From assembly GCF_019649055.1 (NCBI RefSeq), contig NW_026570381.1:165001-229000 (forward strand): DNA of 64,000 nucleotides, given 5' to 3'. Shown here piece by piece: positions 23,732-34,796 of the stretch (the first letter of the stretch is position 1; every line of letters starts with the position of its first letter). The notes below the pieces were generated by a model. That model was given only the letters and a program-made list of their open reading frames with translations, was not told the DNA's origin and did not search any database. Made by a program: the position numbers and the translations under genes. This stretch comes from Paramacrobiotus metropolitanus. Lineage: Eukaryota; Tardigrada; Eutardigrada; Parachela; Macrobiotidae.

Positions 23732-24997
23732 TTATTTAGCTGCGCGCTGTACCATTTGAGTTACACGAGAAAGGAGCTCGCAGGCGCTGATTCTCTGCTT
23801 TGCTTTCCTCCGTAAACATTCCCCAATGCATTGCTGGACATCATCCGGTATTCGGTCAGATATATGAGGAGCATAGCCTTTAAGTATCATCATGGCGTAC
23901 TGGCGAGTGGAGAAATTATAATCTGTGGGCACTACATCACCGTCTTTGGATAGGGCTCTGTCGTGCTTGCCTGTAAAACAGTTAGCTAGTTCCACGAAAA
24001 TACAACCCAAGGCCCAAATATCACTCTTTATTCCACTTCCAAGAGAGCCTTCTTTTTGAAGCACAACATGTTTCAGGAATTCTGGAGCTGAGTATTGGTG
24101 GTACATTTTGTCAACCAGAACGTCTTTCTGTTCTTCGCCCACGCACATCTGGGCAACATTTTCAAGACCGCCGATCAACAGTCTCTCTTCCGTTGCATTC
24201 ACTTTTGCAATTAAAATAACCGCCGGTATAATTCTGCCATGCTTTAAGTTCTTGTCATGCAGAAAGTTGAGACCCGATGTTATTTCCGCCACGTACGACA
24301 AAACCGTTGTTAAGCTAAGGATAACCGAGTTTTTTCGAAGTTTCCTTATGCGAGTGGCGAGGTCCCCTCCTACGACGAATTTCACAAAGATTAGCGGCCC
24401 GATTATGCATTATTTGTGCATCTGTTATCAGTCACAATTCTCGTGATTCGTACCTGCACAGTACTCCATCATAAGCTCGATTCTGCCACCTTCTACGGAT
24501 TGCATGCTTTTAATGTCAAAGTACGCCAATAAATTCTCATGGTTAAGCTGCTTTAGCAGTTTAAGTTTTTCCGTAAGTTGTATCATCTTGTCCGCGAACG
24601 TTCCTTTTGATAAGTAGAAAACTTTGATGGCAACAGTTTTTTCTCCCGCAAAAATATAATACGGATAATTTGTTAGATTGGCTCTGTAAACCGCTCCAGA
24701 TAATCCGTTCCCGATAAAATCACTTGCATCGTATCGGCAGGTAAAGCCAAAAGTGGGCGAAACATAGCGCCCGGTGATTGCCTTCAGTATGTTCATTGTA
24801 CCGTAATTCTGAAAGCAATTTGGTTGACGGCTGTATCGTTTATCAAGATAGAACAATAAGAACTCAAAACCTGCATCCAGTGATGGAGCAGATTGAATAA
24901 ACCCCGTGATAAGCAGTTCTTCTCGGCTTGAGGTGCAATCTCCAATAATTATTATGCAAAACACGAGTAAGCAGCAAGCAGCACGAGTAAGCAGCAC
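23732..24997 (-). CDS. Protein-kinase-like gene B (pseudokinase with hydrophobic leader)
   Basis: Two minus-strand exons, 24997-24454 and 24369-23732, are split by an 84-bp intron (CAG|GTACGA, GTCGTAG). They encode about 390 residues. A very hydrophobic leader (CCLLVFCIIIIGDC) is followed by about 60 residues and then the kinase fold. The N-lobe is intact (GNGLSGAVYR, VAIKVF, then a helix with TEKLKLL). The catalytic loop reads LKHGRIIPAVILI, with neither catalytic Asp nor Asn, and DFG is replaced by GGL, so this is a pseudokinase. SAPEFL and SDIWALGC are retained. The leader suggests entry into the secretory pathway. No in-frame ATG precedes the leader before a stop at 25061-25063, so the true start is unresolved. 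It is a head-to-tail neighbour of gene A. Confidence 0.8.
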
Positions 24998-25020
24998 GAG
25001 TAAGCAGCACGAGTAAGCAA
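24960..25020. repeat. 13-bp minisatellite overlapping the leader of kinase-like gene B
   Basis: AGCACGAGTAAGC-type units are repeated three to four times. On the minus strand they encode Leu/Cys/Ala-rich hydrophobic residues, so copy-number change would lengthen or shift the leader of gene B. Confidence 0.8.
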
Positions 25021-27149
25021 GCAGTTTGAAGCGTAAAGAACGTGTAAGGGGATAATAATGTTAAACGCTTATTTTCGATATCTGGGTACAGTACACACTA
25101 TCTGTATAGCGATACGGCATGCATTTCACAGAATATTCTGAGTACAGGAACAGTAGTTCCGCAGAAATTCTTGATTAATCGTTCCCGGCAAAGAGTAATG
25201 TTTAGCCAAGTAGCGAGATAAGATTGGATGGATACAGTGACGAACCCAAGAATTTAAATTCACGAAAGGTAAAAAAGTGGTTATTTTCCATTTATTTGCA
25301 AAGGTGTTTAAGCAATACTACCACCTTTTTGTCGTGAAGCAACCACTGTTCCATCAATAACGGAGAGGACGTCCCCCGGTAAATTCGCAACGGTGTGGTA
25401 GTGTAATCGGCTGAACAGTCGATGAATAGAGCACCGCGTGTCCACACATATAAGAATTTAGCTTATAAAGAAACTAATTTTAGTTCCTTTGCATTAGAAA
25501 GCTCAATAATATCGCCTGCTTGATAACTGTCGCCGTAGGTTGTCTTTGTGTGGCTGCTGTGTTATGTGTTATCGTGTCAGGTTGCCTTAGCCCGATCATC
25601 TGAAGATAATATTCGATAAGCCGCTGTATTCAAGAGAATCGCATTAAACGCCAAGCCATTAGAAGCACAAGTGTGCCGTCGTATTCACGAGAAATCTTTC
25701 GGCTCGTTCCATTCATATCACAGCAGGGTTGTCTGCCTAATACTCGTAAAACTAAAATAAGTCCTTAATAAGCATAACACCTATGAAATAAGTGAGGTGG
25801 CAATTATGAAGTTTGAGCAACTGTTTTAATAATATCGCACCGTATCTGCAGATTCAGAGCAAGTTTTGGATCACTTCCGCTCATTACTTAAAGCGAAAGC
25901 ACAAATGCATCCATGATAATACAAATAACTTGCGCGATGGCCGGTGCTCTTCGGTGGCACGAGACTCGCAAGCTGCGGTGAGGGCAATTCTGTGCGCAAG
26001 TTGATGGTAGTCCTGGGCTTCCCTTGAATACCATCGCGCTACCCATGGACTGTAGCATCTGTAATGCGCTGTCAGGTTGCTGCACATACATAAAAACATG
26101 TAAAGTCAATTAAACAAGTCAAATACAGCTCTTTGGTTGTTTTCGTATCTCAGTCACTTTGAGAACAAGGTTGCATACGTTTTCGTTAACTGTGCACTTC
26201 GGATCTATAGGTATTTCAAAAGAAAACGATGTTTTCACTTTTCCAAAATTATCTCTGTGACAGCTGGCGAACAAAGGCTCACGATAGTGAGAGAAGGCTT
26301 TATTGTGAATAGCAATAAAGTACAGAAAACCCAAACACAAAGGCTCGATGTGAGCTGTAACATGAAAATCACCGAATGTCAGCTAGTGAATGAAAATGAA
26401 CGGCACATCGAGCCGAAAGCATGGGAAAAGCCTATGCGGCATACTGGGCAGATCCAACACGAGCGAACGAACGCTGATAGGCCGAGATGTGAAAGTGGGG
26501 CGTGGCTCCGCCTACATCGAGGCCGGTGATTGGCCGAGACGTAAGGCTGGGCGGAAAGCTGCCTGAGTCGAGGCCGATCTAGCGCTCGACAGCGAGTGCG
26601 ACTCGGTGTGAGTCAGCACACCGGAAGCGGGACTGTCGCTGGCTGCCTGCTCGTAGGCTGCCATAGCGACTGGCCCAACATCTCTATCGTTAGTTTTAAA
26701 ATAAATTGTGCTCATTAAATACGACTCATTAATTACACATATTGGAGATAACTTTACATTAGAAACAAAATTAAAATACGGATATGGACGCGTACACCAT
26801 GAGCGATTGATTCAGGTAACGCGTTACACGTTACGCGATTCAGATAACGGGTAACGCAGTTGCTCGGAAGTTAAATTTAAAAAACTTAAAAGTGACCAAA
26901 GTACAAGAAAAATTTGATAAAGCGTAATAACAGTACACCAGACAATATTAGTTTTGCACATACCTGCAAATAAAGGTGGAATTAGTCAGATGAGGTAGTT
27001 TGCCAGCGCATCCGTTGAAAACAGTAGTGCTGTAGCAGCATGTGTATACCAGAACTCCGGAACCAGAGTTAGGCAGTGAACAAACACTGGTAACGTATCC
27101 ATAATAATAATTCAGCGCAATAGCAAACTTCCGAGATTGGGCAAGCAGC
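25021..27149. other. Intergenic; short tandem repeat at 26,475-26,580
   Basis: No supported gene. Two 50-bp units containing GGCCGAGA and CGAGGCCG are repeated at about 26,477-26,578, and a GTAACGC/GTTACGC-rich patch lies at 26,818-26,865. Confidence 0.45.
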
Positions 27150-27440
27150 GGATCGGTGGCCAAGGTAGAATTTAGACAGTCCGCAAAGTCTCTCGAAAAA
27201 TTGTAAATGAAAAACAAATCAACTTATACATACCCTTGCCTTGATGAAATGTCACTATAACCGGCCAAAAAAGTTTTCTGTTACTGTATTTTTCTTTACT
27301 TTGCAGAATCTGTATCGGGAAAACTTCCCAGTTTCTTACTGGCAATATTTGCGTAAAACCTCTTCCGTATCGAGAACAGGTATTAATGGCGTGAAGCGGG
27401 ATTTTGATATTCAGTCCCATATGACCTTTTCGCCAACGTC
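27150..27440. repeat. Dispersed repeat, copy 1 (partner at 43.6 kb)
   Basis: Shares long blocks with 43,600-43,760, including ACCCTTGCCTTGATGAAA, CCAAAAAAGTTTTCTG and CTTTGCAGAATCTG in the same order. No coding or terminal-repeat structure was found that would name the family. Confidence 0.7.
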
Positions 27441-27901
27441 TTTGTTTCCAAAGACGAGTGCTTTATAATGAATCTAGAAAACAATCATATAAGCGGCTTT
27501 GCGGATATGTCAGAGTAGTGAGCAAACATTTTCTGCAAGGTTCAGTAGATATTACCACAAAAAGAGATATCACTACATTAAAAGCAGGTTTGCGGGAATG
27601 AGAGCGCCTGTCATTTTATTGCATTGGTAATCTAGATGCACGCAAACGACTTCGTTCAATCATCTGATGTATCGACTAGCGAGTTTGGTGTGTTACAATT
27701 TCGCTTTGTGTATTTGTTCGAGCAATTCTGTAAAGCTGTGTAACCGACCCATCAAGCGATAACTTGTAAACATAGTTTATACAAACGCCTGATTGTTAAA
27801 TATTGATTGGAATTTCTGTGCACGTATAGCACGTGGACGGGTGCGCTTCCTTGCTGTACTCATTTTACTCTGTAGATCCAAAAAAAAACACAACGAAACG
27901 C

Positions 27902-28249
27902 CTAGGTATGTATACTAAACAATATTTTATCACCTTTAATTCCCATGTACTGCGCGTTTTGCACGCTAATATACGAGGTAAGGTTGCATCTCAATAGATC
28001 TGCGCGTTGTACTCTTTCCATTCCCAATAACTTTGCAGTATGACGGTAGTCCATAATGTGCCATCGTGTTAACCACAATGGACCATTGCAGTTACGTACA
28101 CTATTAAGATATGAACTATGTACAAATAAGGAATCAGGAACTATCCGTCCGAATAACGGGTAAATTTGCACGGGATACTGTTCCGGACATGTGGTTGCGC
28201 TAAAATCTATTGTACACAGTGATGGAAGCCGTAGTACACTGGACTTCAT
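27902..28249 (-). CDS. Unassigned 115-codon ORF
   Basis: The frame runs from ATG at 28249 to a stop at 27902 on the minus strand. Composition looks coding (for example WLTRWHIMDYRHTAKLLGM followed by a Leu/Cys-rich segment), but no family or motif is recognised. Its first codons lie inside the left arm of a palindrome (28241-28321), so the ATG may have been brought by that element. The next frame upstream (28258-28464) is split from it by the palindrome. Confidence 0.33.
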   Translation of the reverse strand: MKSSVLRLPSLCTIDFSATTCPEQYPVQIYPLFGRIVPDSLFVHSSYLNSVRNCNGPLWLTRWHIMDYRHTAKLLGMERVQRADLLRCNLTSYISVQNAQYMGIKGDKILFSIHT

Positions 28250-28321
28250 AAATGTGGTTACACATAGCCACCCGTATGCATAGCGCTATCGGCTTTAAGT
28301 GTAACCACATTTATGAAGTCC
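28241..28321. repeat. Perfect 23-bp hairpin
   Basis: GGACTTCATAAATGTGG and flanking bases at 28241-28263 are repeated as an exact reverse complement at 28299-28321, with a 35-base loop. Confidence 0.92.
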
Positions 28322-28639
28322 ATTGTATGATTATCCGTCAAATTGGGAAAGCAAGTTAGCAACAATTCCTTTACCACGTATTCATATGGATTTTGTAAAG
28401 TTTTTTTCAGTTTCAAAATATTATAATAAGGGAAAATTAGGAAAAAACACTCGCTTTTTTTCAATTTCGCTTTTTGCGGGCACTGTATGACCAGAGGCGT
28501 AGCAGGACTATACTACAGGAAAGGGTGATTGGTACCACTTGTTGATCCCGTTTTACTTCGGCAATCCAGAAAGCTGTCTATATATTTGATATATAAAGCT
28601 ATACACATTTGCCCAAACGTACATCGCCCAGACGTCCAG

Positions 28640-28960
28640 GGTGTCGGGGAGTGCAGCGAAAATATGGGAAAACCGAAAGTTAGGAAAGTACAGCGGGCTG
28701 GCAGACCGTTACGTCGTTCAACCGCTGGCGTTCAAAACTACGGGTACATTCGGACCACTGACGAAGAAATTCTTTAAAGAGCTACAGTATCGAGAAAGAT
28801 AATTGACAGTACAGGCAACCCCCGTTCAGGAGAGTTCTTACGCCAAAGAATTGGTATCGAAATTCAGCGAGGAAATACAGTTTCTGTCCTTGGAACATTT
28901 AGTGATATGGTAGAGAAGGAAGATGTGTACATTGCCTTTCATTTAGCTGAACGGAAATGA
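28640..28960 (+). mobile_element. 5'-truncated RLE-LINE fragment
   Basis: Plus-strand readings such as KLGKYSGLADRYVVQPLAF, TTGTFGP, and then PRSGEFLRQRI with GNTVSVLGTF match the C-terminus of the LINE at 37.5-40.3 kb (PRSTAFLKQRL, GNAAAVLGTL). Only the 3' coding end is present and it is broken by a frame change near 28790, so this is a dead-on-arrival copy typical of target-primed reverse transcription. Confidence 0.8.
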
Positions 28961-29441
28961 TGTTACAGACTTGTTAACGGATACTCTTGTATTACAATTC
29001 CCAGTATGAATCGCTAATAAAGTTTATTATGAAGCTATACATATATTCGAGTTTATATAAAATGTGATATATATCAACAATTTTATGTATACGAGTTTTA
29101 TGTATACGAGTACAACAATTTTATGTATTTTAATTATATCATTCAACATTACACGAGAAGCAATAATTACGATGTTTTTACCTATACTTTGCTAATTAAT
29201 AGCAACAACCGGCACTTATGAACTACGTAGAATGATAGAACATGTCTCACCTGAGCGCATGTACATCGGTATTGAAACGCTGTACCAAGAATAACCAATA
29301 ATATTATGGGTCGAGCAAATTCGGTACTGCGCGGAAGTTACAGTTGACTAATAACTTAGACAGCAGGAAGACAGGATCATTCGCTGAACATTGTAGATGG
29401 AACTGCATATTAACCAATTTGCCGCAAACTAAAACCAGCAC
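28961..29441. other. Intergenic, nothing supported
   Basis: AT-rich, with a short duplicated phrase TTTTATGTATACGAGT near 29,080-29,110. Confidence 0.4.
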
Positions 29442-29714
29442 TTAATACGTATGTAGGAAATTTCTCTCGTACCGCGAGGAAGGTGCGAAAACGGAACGTG
29501 CATGTGGAATGTTCGCAGCTGTCACAACACGTTGCACACGCCACTTGTCATAGCTTCGCAAAAAATACTGTTCCATCGGACTTGGAGTTACGAAAGCATC
29601 TACAAAGGCATTTTGCCAGTAAATGAAAATATCGGGATAATAATGCACACGGCAAAATGAAGGGATACACGGTAACGTCACCAAGCATACGTTACGCGGT
29701 AGAACGTTGTGCAT
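29442..29714 (-). CDS. Unassigned 90-codon ORF
   Basis: ATG at 29714, stop at 29442, minus strand. It is rich in aromatic and basic residues (YYPDIFIYWQNAFVDAF, then RSYDKWRVQRVV). No signal peptide, domain or repeat is recognised. It could be a small single-exon gene or a terminal exon. No neighbour helps. Confidence 0.3.
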   Translation of the reverse strand: MHNVLPRNVCLVTLPCIPSFCRVHYYPDIFIYWQNAFVDAFVTPSPMEQYFLRSYDKWRVQRVVTAANIPHARSVFAPSSRYERNFLHTY

Positions 29715-30064
29715 GGAACCGTACTGACTTCAGCAATAAATACTACTTTACTCATTAGGCGCCTTTCTACTTTATACGGCGTCTTTCTACTTTATAAAAA
29801 GCTCGTTTAGCTTCTATTATTTACGAGCATTAATGCGAGCGCTAATGCCACTACATTTCACATCAACAAAACCATTTCGCGTACCCCGAAAAACAGGCTG
29901 CCGCGGAAGTTAGTGCTTGATGGCTACTTTAGTTTTTTTGCAACGTTTATTTTTCCAGAGACCTCCCAAATCAATTATGAATCAGGACCGTTAGATACTT
30001 ATTCTCCATGCTAAAGCACGTCAATACCGAACAACTGCACTTAATAAACTAAAGTAAAGTAAAA

Positions 30065-33000
30065 CTAACTCCCGAGAAAAGCAATGATTATGTCGAAAAA
30101 TATTAAATAAAATATCTTGATGCTCCCGCCGGTACAATTAGGAAAAAGGATTGGGAACAACCTTGGAATTTGTTCAGTAAGCCCACTGTCTTCCAAAAAG
30201 GAACCTCGGTATCCAGAGTGTCGCACTGTTCGTAGAATATCATTCGCTTCGCGGATTTTCATCTCCCTACCCGGAGCGAACTTGTTCAGCTGACCGAAGA
30301 GCTTAGAGTAAATCTCCGCCGACTCCTTCAAATACCCGATCCCTTCTTCAAGAACTCCATCGAAGAATCTAGCCGTCGCTGCGGAGATCCCCCGTGGATC
30401 TTTCATGACATGTTCCGCCCACTTAATCGCAAAACACCCCGCAAAACTCAGAAATTGTGAGCGGCTAACATGGTAGTTGGGAAAGATTTGCCTGTACAAC
30501 ACCAGATAAATTAAGACCGGTACAGAAAAATGCCACGATGCGCCAAACCCACCGGATGCATAGCGTACAGTCCTGATACAGTGCCCATGCGTCTTCGAAG
30601 CGCTTCTGCTCCTCGTATACATCCGTCACGATCCAGCCACAGACGAAGCGCAGATGGGCACCCGGGTGTAAGATATCCAGCTTGTTCAGCTCTTCGATAA
30701 TGGCAACCTTTTTATGCATAATAATTGCCGGAAGGATAGTGTCACCCGTTAGTTCGGCGTTGAGACTCAGCTGGAACACCTCCTCGTGCTTCTCCACGAA
30801 ACCACGCAGCGCTCGTAGTCGTGGTTCGTTAATAGCGCCACACTGAGCGCAGGGCATCAGGGCGCGTTCGTCGCTCGGAATGCGCTCGTGGCAGCCTGTG
30901 GTAACGCACTTCAGCGGATTGATTTCCGCTTCCTGCCAACCGTCATAAATCTAATTATGTATCCCATTTAATGCACTGTAGGTATTATTTTTACTGCCAT
31001 AATGTAACATGGCTGTTTTTACTGTCTTCCAATAGGATATATTACTTATCTCATTTCCTTACTAATAATTTCTTAATGATTTTTATTTCTCAATATGTAC
31101 AAAGCGATTTTCTTAATTCACAATAAATACCGGTATTCTATAATATTGATAACCTACATAATCCGGTGTGCATTTGCGACAGCCGCACGCGCGTCCGTAG
31201 CTCTTTTGAAAATACTCGCGGCGTTGTTTAGCCGGCAGGGAAAACCAGCCAACAAACATGGGATTGCACCAACGCACCTGCCGAAAAAAACCGAAAATGT
31301 GGGACCTGAGATATCGACTATCGGTAGCAGAAGTTTTACATCGGCCAGTCCTTTGCAGCCGGAAATGTCGTCGAGAGCGACCACACGCAGCGTCTTCCCC
31401 GGAAAAACCTGCATGGCGTTGAAATTCATACAGACCGTCCCACTCCCGTGAGTCCTCCCAATCTCCAAGAATAATCCACTTCCGAAGATACATGGAGCCC
31501 CCCCTTTGCTGTTGAAGTCGGAGAGGGGCCACAAGTTCTGGATGACGCGCAGCTGGGTGTCAATGAAATCTGTCTCCGTGGGACGGTCGGCCGGGTTCGG
31601 ATTCGCCACCGCCATCAGGTCTTTATAAATTTGCGTTTTTGTGAATCTGAAAAGAAATAGATAATGTACTAAATCGGACACTTGTTTTCTCGTCGGACCG
31701 AGTCAAACAACATGCCGCTTGAATTTTGGTTGAAGTTAACTCTCACCTTTAACGAGTCAATTAAAATACGTATTGTTCAAAAGTACTGTTTGGTCGGCTC
31801 AAATAACTACGATTTGTGATTACTTTGTGGCCATCGGCGCAGCACAAGTAAGACATGCAGTTGCAGCAAACCAGGCAGCCGACCAGGCCGAAGCCGATAA
31901 AGTGGGAAAATACAACTTCCTGTCAGGTCGGTATGAGTTTGCCGCCGTCGGATTCGAGACTTTCGGAAGTTTTGGTACATCAGCCAAAAAACTGCTTAAA
32001 GAGGTCGGAAAGAGGATCGAGCTACAAACAGGCGAGATTCGCAGCCACGAATTTCTGAGGCAGAATATTTCTTTAGCAATTCAAAGGGGTAATGCCGCTT
32101 CTGTTATGGGCACCGTAGAAAATGTTGTTTTGTTTAAGTGAAACTTACTCTTGATATTGTTATCGTGCTATTGAAATTAAAGACTACTGACCATGACGTT
32201 GCAGCAAAGCTACCCATGTGCCTTTGTCAATGAGTTTGTAAGCTACATCTCTTATTATCACTGGTCTAGCGACTATCTCTTTCTTTTAGAAGGCACATCA
32301 GATTGACTTCACCCTGGCAAATTAACTGCTTAAGGTAAGAAGCAAACTTGACTAACTCCGTGATTTCCTGAACCAAACGAGTCGGCCGACTGCCGTTCAG
32401 TGACAACAGGATTTCTTTGACTGATTTCTTGCCGTCTAGTCCTGGAACATGGTCCAGAACGGATTTCTACAAACCACCGTCTTTTTAATATTTTCTTAGT
32501 AATTTGAACCATTTGCATTAAAATTCTTCACAAATCTAATGCTGCGAATATTTCCACCAACCTGGATTTTCAGGTTTAGAATGGTGACCACGGAGAATGG
32601 TGGCCGCTCGCGAGCCACCTTTTGACGATAATCGGTGATGCGCTTCATCAGTGTGCATTCAAATTTGTGTTCCATTTCCCAATCGGCATTCTGCGAAATC
32701 CGCAAAACCAGTTAATGAAAATATTTTCTAAATCATCGTTCCCTTTCCCTACAGCAGCGAACGAACTCGCCATTTCATAAACTCAATAAATGGAATGGAA
32801 AAACCAGAAGACATTTGAAGTAAGCTCATCGCGCTAAAAATTTCCTAATCGTTAAATACCATCAAAACGTCAGCTGCGAAGCTTCACCGGGGATTTCTAC
32901 TTGATTTCCTAACAACTCTTTGAATTTCGATGATCCCGTCATTTGAACGTACTTGGCATCTCGAGCTGCAGTAGCGATGGCTTTGACATCCCGGACAGAG

Positions 33001-33141
33001 CAGTGCCGGTTGCGAACTCTGGGATAACTGCTGGAAACAACCTGCACAATACATCTCGTAACCGTCAGAGTGGAAAGCCCACACCCAGGGATCCCGCTCC
33101 AGGATAATGTCGCCGGCAGCCACTGATCTGATCCCGCTCAT
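30065..33141 (-). CDS. SMYD-like protein (SET/MYND family) with degenerate SET core
   Basis: Seven minus-strand exons fit in phase: 33141-32953, 32690-32562, 32466-32327, 31646-31340, 31277-31158, 30932-30553 and 30491-30065, giving about 563 residues. The order is SMYD: an N-terminal SET strand (GIRSVAAGDIILERDPW), a MYND zinc finger (CAGC, CPGC, YCSSRC, then HKFEC), a helical insert, the SET core, a post-SET (RREYFQKSYGRACGCRKC), a second CxxC pair (MPCAQCG), and a TPR-like helical tail. SMYD enzymes methylate lysines in histones and other proteins. Here the expected NHSC cofactor/substrate motif reads GRTHGSGTVC and the GEELxISY segment is absent, so methyltransferase activity is unlikely. 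The last 20 residues (IFYLIFFDIIIAFLG) are hydrophobic like a tail anchor, unusual for SMYD. Most junctions are clear; the exon 3 donor (32326) is weak and the true start may lie further upstream. Confidence 0.8.
31805..32141 (+). mobile_element. 5'-truncated RLE-LINE fragment inside a SMYD intron
   Basis: A plus-strand frame reads AADQAEADKVGKYNFLSGRY, FETFGSFGTSAKKLLKEVG and FLRQNISLAIQRGNAASVMG. It matches the C-terminal end of the LINE at 37.5-40.3 kb and the tail at 28.6 kb. It sits antisense in the 680-bp intron between SMYD exons 3 and 4. It has no stop until 32139-32141, so it is the least decayed tail, but the endonuclease and RT parts are gone. Confidence 0.82.
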
Positions 33142-33639
33142 GATGCGGCTCGATATGATGGGGTCGCTGAAGATTAGCGAAAATGAGCGCTGAGCACGGC
33201 AAATCCGCAAAGAGGACTTAATGAAGTTTTCACCAGAGAACTCCAGACTTCAGGCTGATATTCGATCGTGCCGCGTGATTGTAAGCTAAGTAACTGCATT
33301 GCGCGCAGACGTTTTAGATACGCTGAAAGTCAGCGCCGTCAAACTTGATATTCAACAGAGCCATGACTTTTGCGGCAGGTTCATTGAACCGTGACAGGTT
33401 CTTATATACGGTATACGACTAGAATCAGTCGTAGCATATATGAAACTGTAGTTTCGGTTTTTGGTCTTCGATATCCATGTGTAAACAAAAGTAATTTTTG
33501 GCGCCCGTAGAGTACGGAAGGGTCCGGCCGGTTGAAGGAAGCGGTGGGGCCTAACAGTCATGTGACATGAGTCATGTGACATGAGTCGAGTAACGATGCG
33601 TGAAACTTATAGATGGCGTTGTTAGCTCGGCATCTTTCT
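33142..33639. other. Upstream of SMYD-like gene, no separate gene seen
   Basis: May contain a first exon and promoter of the SMYD-like gene; an acceptor-like CTAATCTTCAG lies just 5' of the called start on the minus strand. A tandem GTCATGTGACATGA pair lies at about 33,560-33,588. Confidence 0.35.
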
Positions 33640-33915
33640 TAGTTTAGATTATGTGCTCCGACATTATGTAGGAGCACATTGGAATGTGCTCGTACATTAT
33701 GTAGGAGCACATTGCATCGGTTTCATCGGTTCTTGGAGGAGAAAAACGGAACTGTAGTATCCAAACAAACGTAATCCAATATGCTCCTGCAATGTGCTCC
33801 TACATATATGTGCTCCTACATATGTAGGAGCACATTGCAATATCCTCCAACATATGTAGGAGGACATTGCAATATGCTTCTACATAATGTAGGAGTACAT
33901 TGCAGGAGCATATTG
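33640..33915. repeat. Palindromic minisatellite, unit GTAGGAGCACATTG
   Basis: Six or more copies of TGCTCCTACAT / ATGTAGGAGCA occur in alternating orientation with short spacers, so each neighbouring pair can form a hairpin (for example at 33,805-33,837). No coding potential. Confidence 0.85.
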
Positions 33916-34780
33916 TATGTGGAGATTATAAGGGATAGGAATACAAAGTGCTGAATAGAGAATTTAATAATATAGTAAATTATATTAAAGGTGATTATAT
34001 TAAAAGATGATATGTTTGAAAGAAACTGATAATGAAGGGGTGAATGTTGTAATAGAGGGAAGGTTATGGGGGGTTTTACTGTAGTCTGACATAAGTGTAT
34101 TCGACTTACTGGTTGTTCGTACTTCATAGTTTAATGAAGTGTAACAGGAAGCGGAGTGTGTTGTGTGTTATGAGTTGTAGTAAGGGTTGGTGATGGATTA
34201 TTGTGGAAAATTAATGAAGGTTCGAGAAAGTTGATTGCTTAATGGAGACTCTGATGTTCTGATCTGATGGTTATGGATGTTTAGTAACAGAGGGTTTTTA
34301 TATGGAAAGTAGGTTGCGGTGTACATTAAAAAGTTGTTCGAGAAAATGTTAGGGTGATTCGGTTTGTTGAATGGATTTTTCTAGTTCGGTGGGTATATAG
34401 GGAATTCCGGAATAAGAAAAGTTGCGTGTGAGCTATTATGGATTTGAAGAAGTATGCAGCGAAGAAGATTTTTCTCCTGTTGATTTTTTCGTAATGGTCG
34501 GTTTGGATTTTGGAACAGTGCTGATTCAGGCTGCCGTGTTTTGTTTGACTTTGGTACGTTTTTTTAGCTTCAGTATGGGTTAGTAAGTTTTCTTGCACAG
34601 AGATCTGCTTTAAATTTTAAGTATTATTATCCTTAATAAAATAATGGAAGGTGATTCTAATCGGAAGAAATACGCGCGAATACATGCGTGAATAAAGACA
34701 AAAACGTAAAATCAAACTGAGGGTAATTGTAGTAGGAAGATAATGAAGTAAGTAATGATGAGGTAAATAGGTTTATGAAG
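33916..34780. other. Strongly strand-skewed segment, C-poor on the plus strand
   Basis: For nearly 900 bases the plus strand is rich in G, T and A and very poor in C, unlike its neighbours. The minus-strand ORFs here (33816-34127 and 34326-34598) are artefacts of that composition (Thr, His, Ile, Gln-rich). No gene or RNA could be assigned. Confidence 0.6.
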
Positions 34781-34796
34781 CGATAATTAGGGTATT

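Noticed and set aside
33640-33915. Regular short repeats considered as a CRISPR array
   Set aside because: Units alternate in orientation, spacers are not uniform, and the context is an animal genome.
33816-34598. Minus-strand ORFs in the C-poor segment
   Set aside because: They stay open because of skewed composition; the peptides are low-complexity Thr/His/Ile/Gln with no motif.
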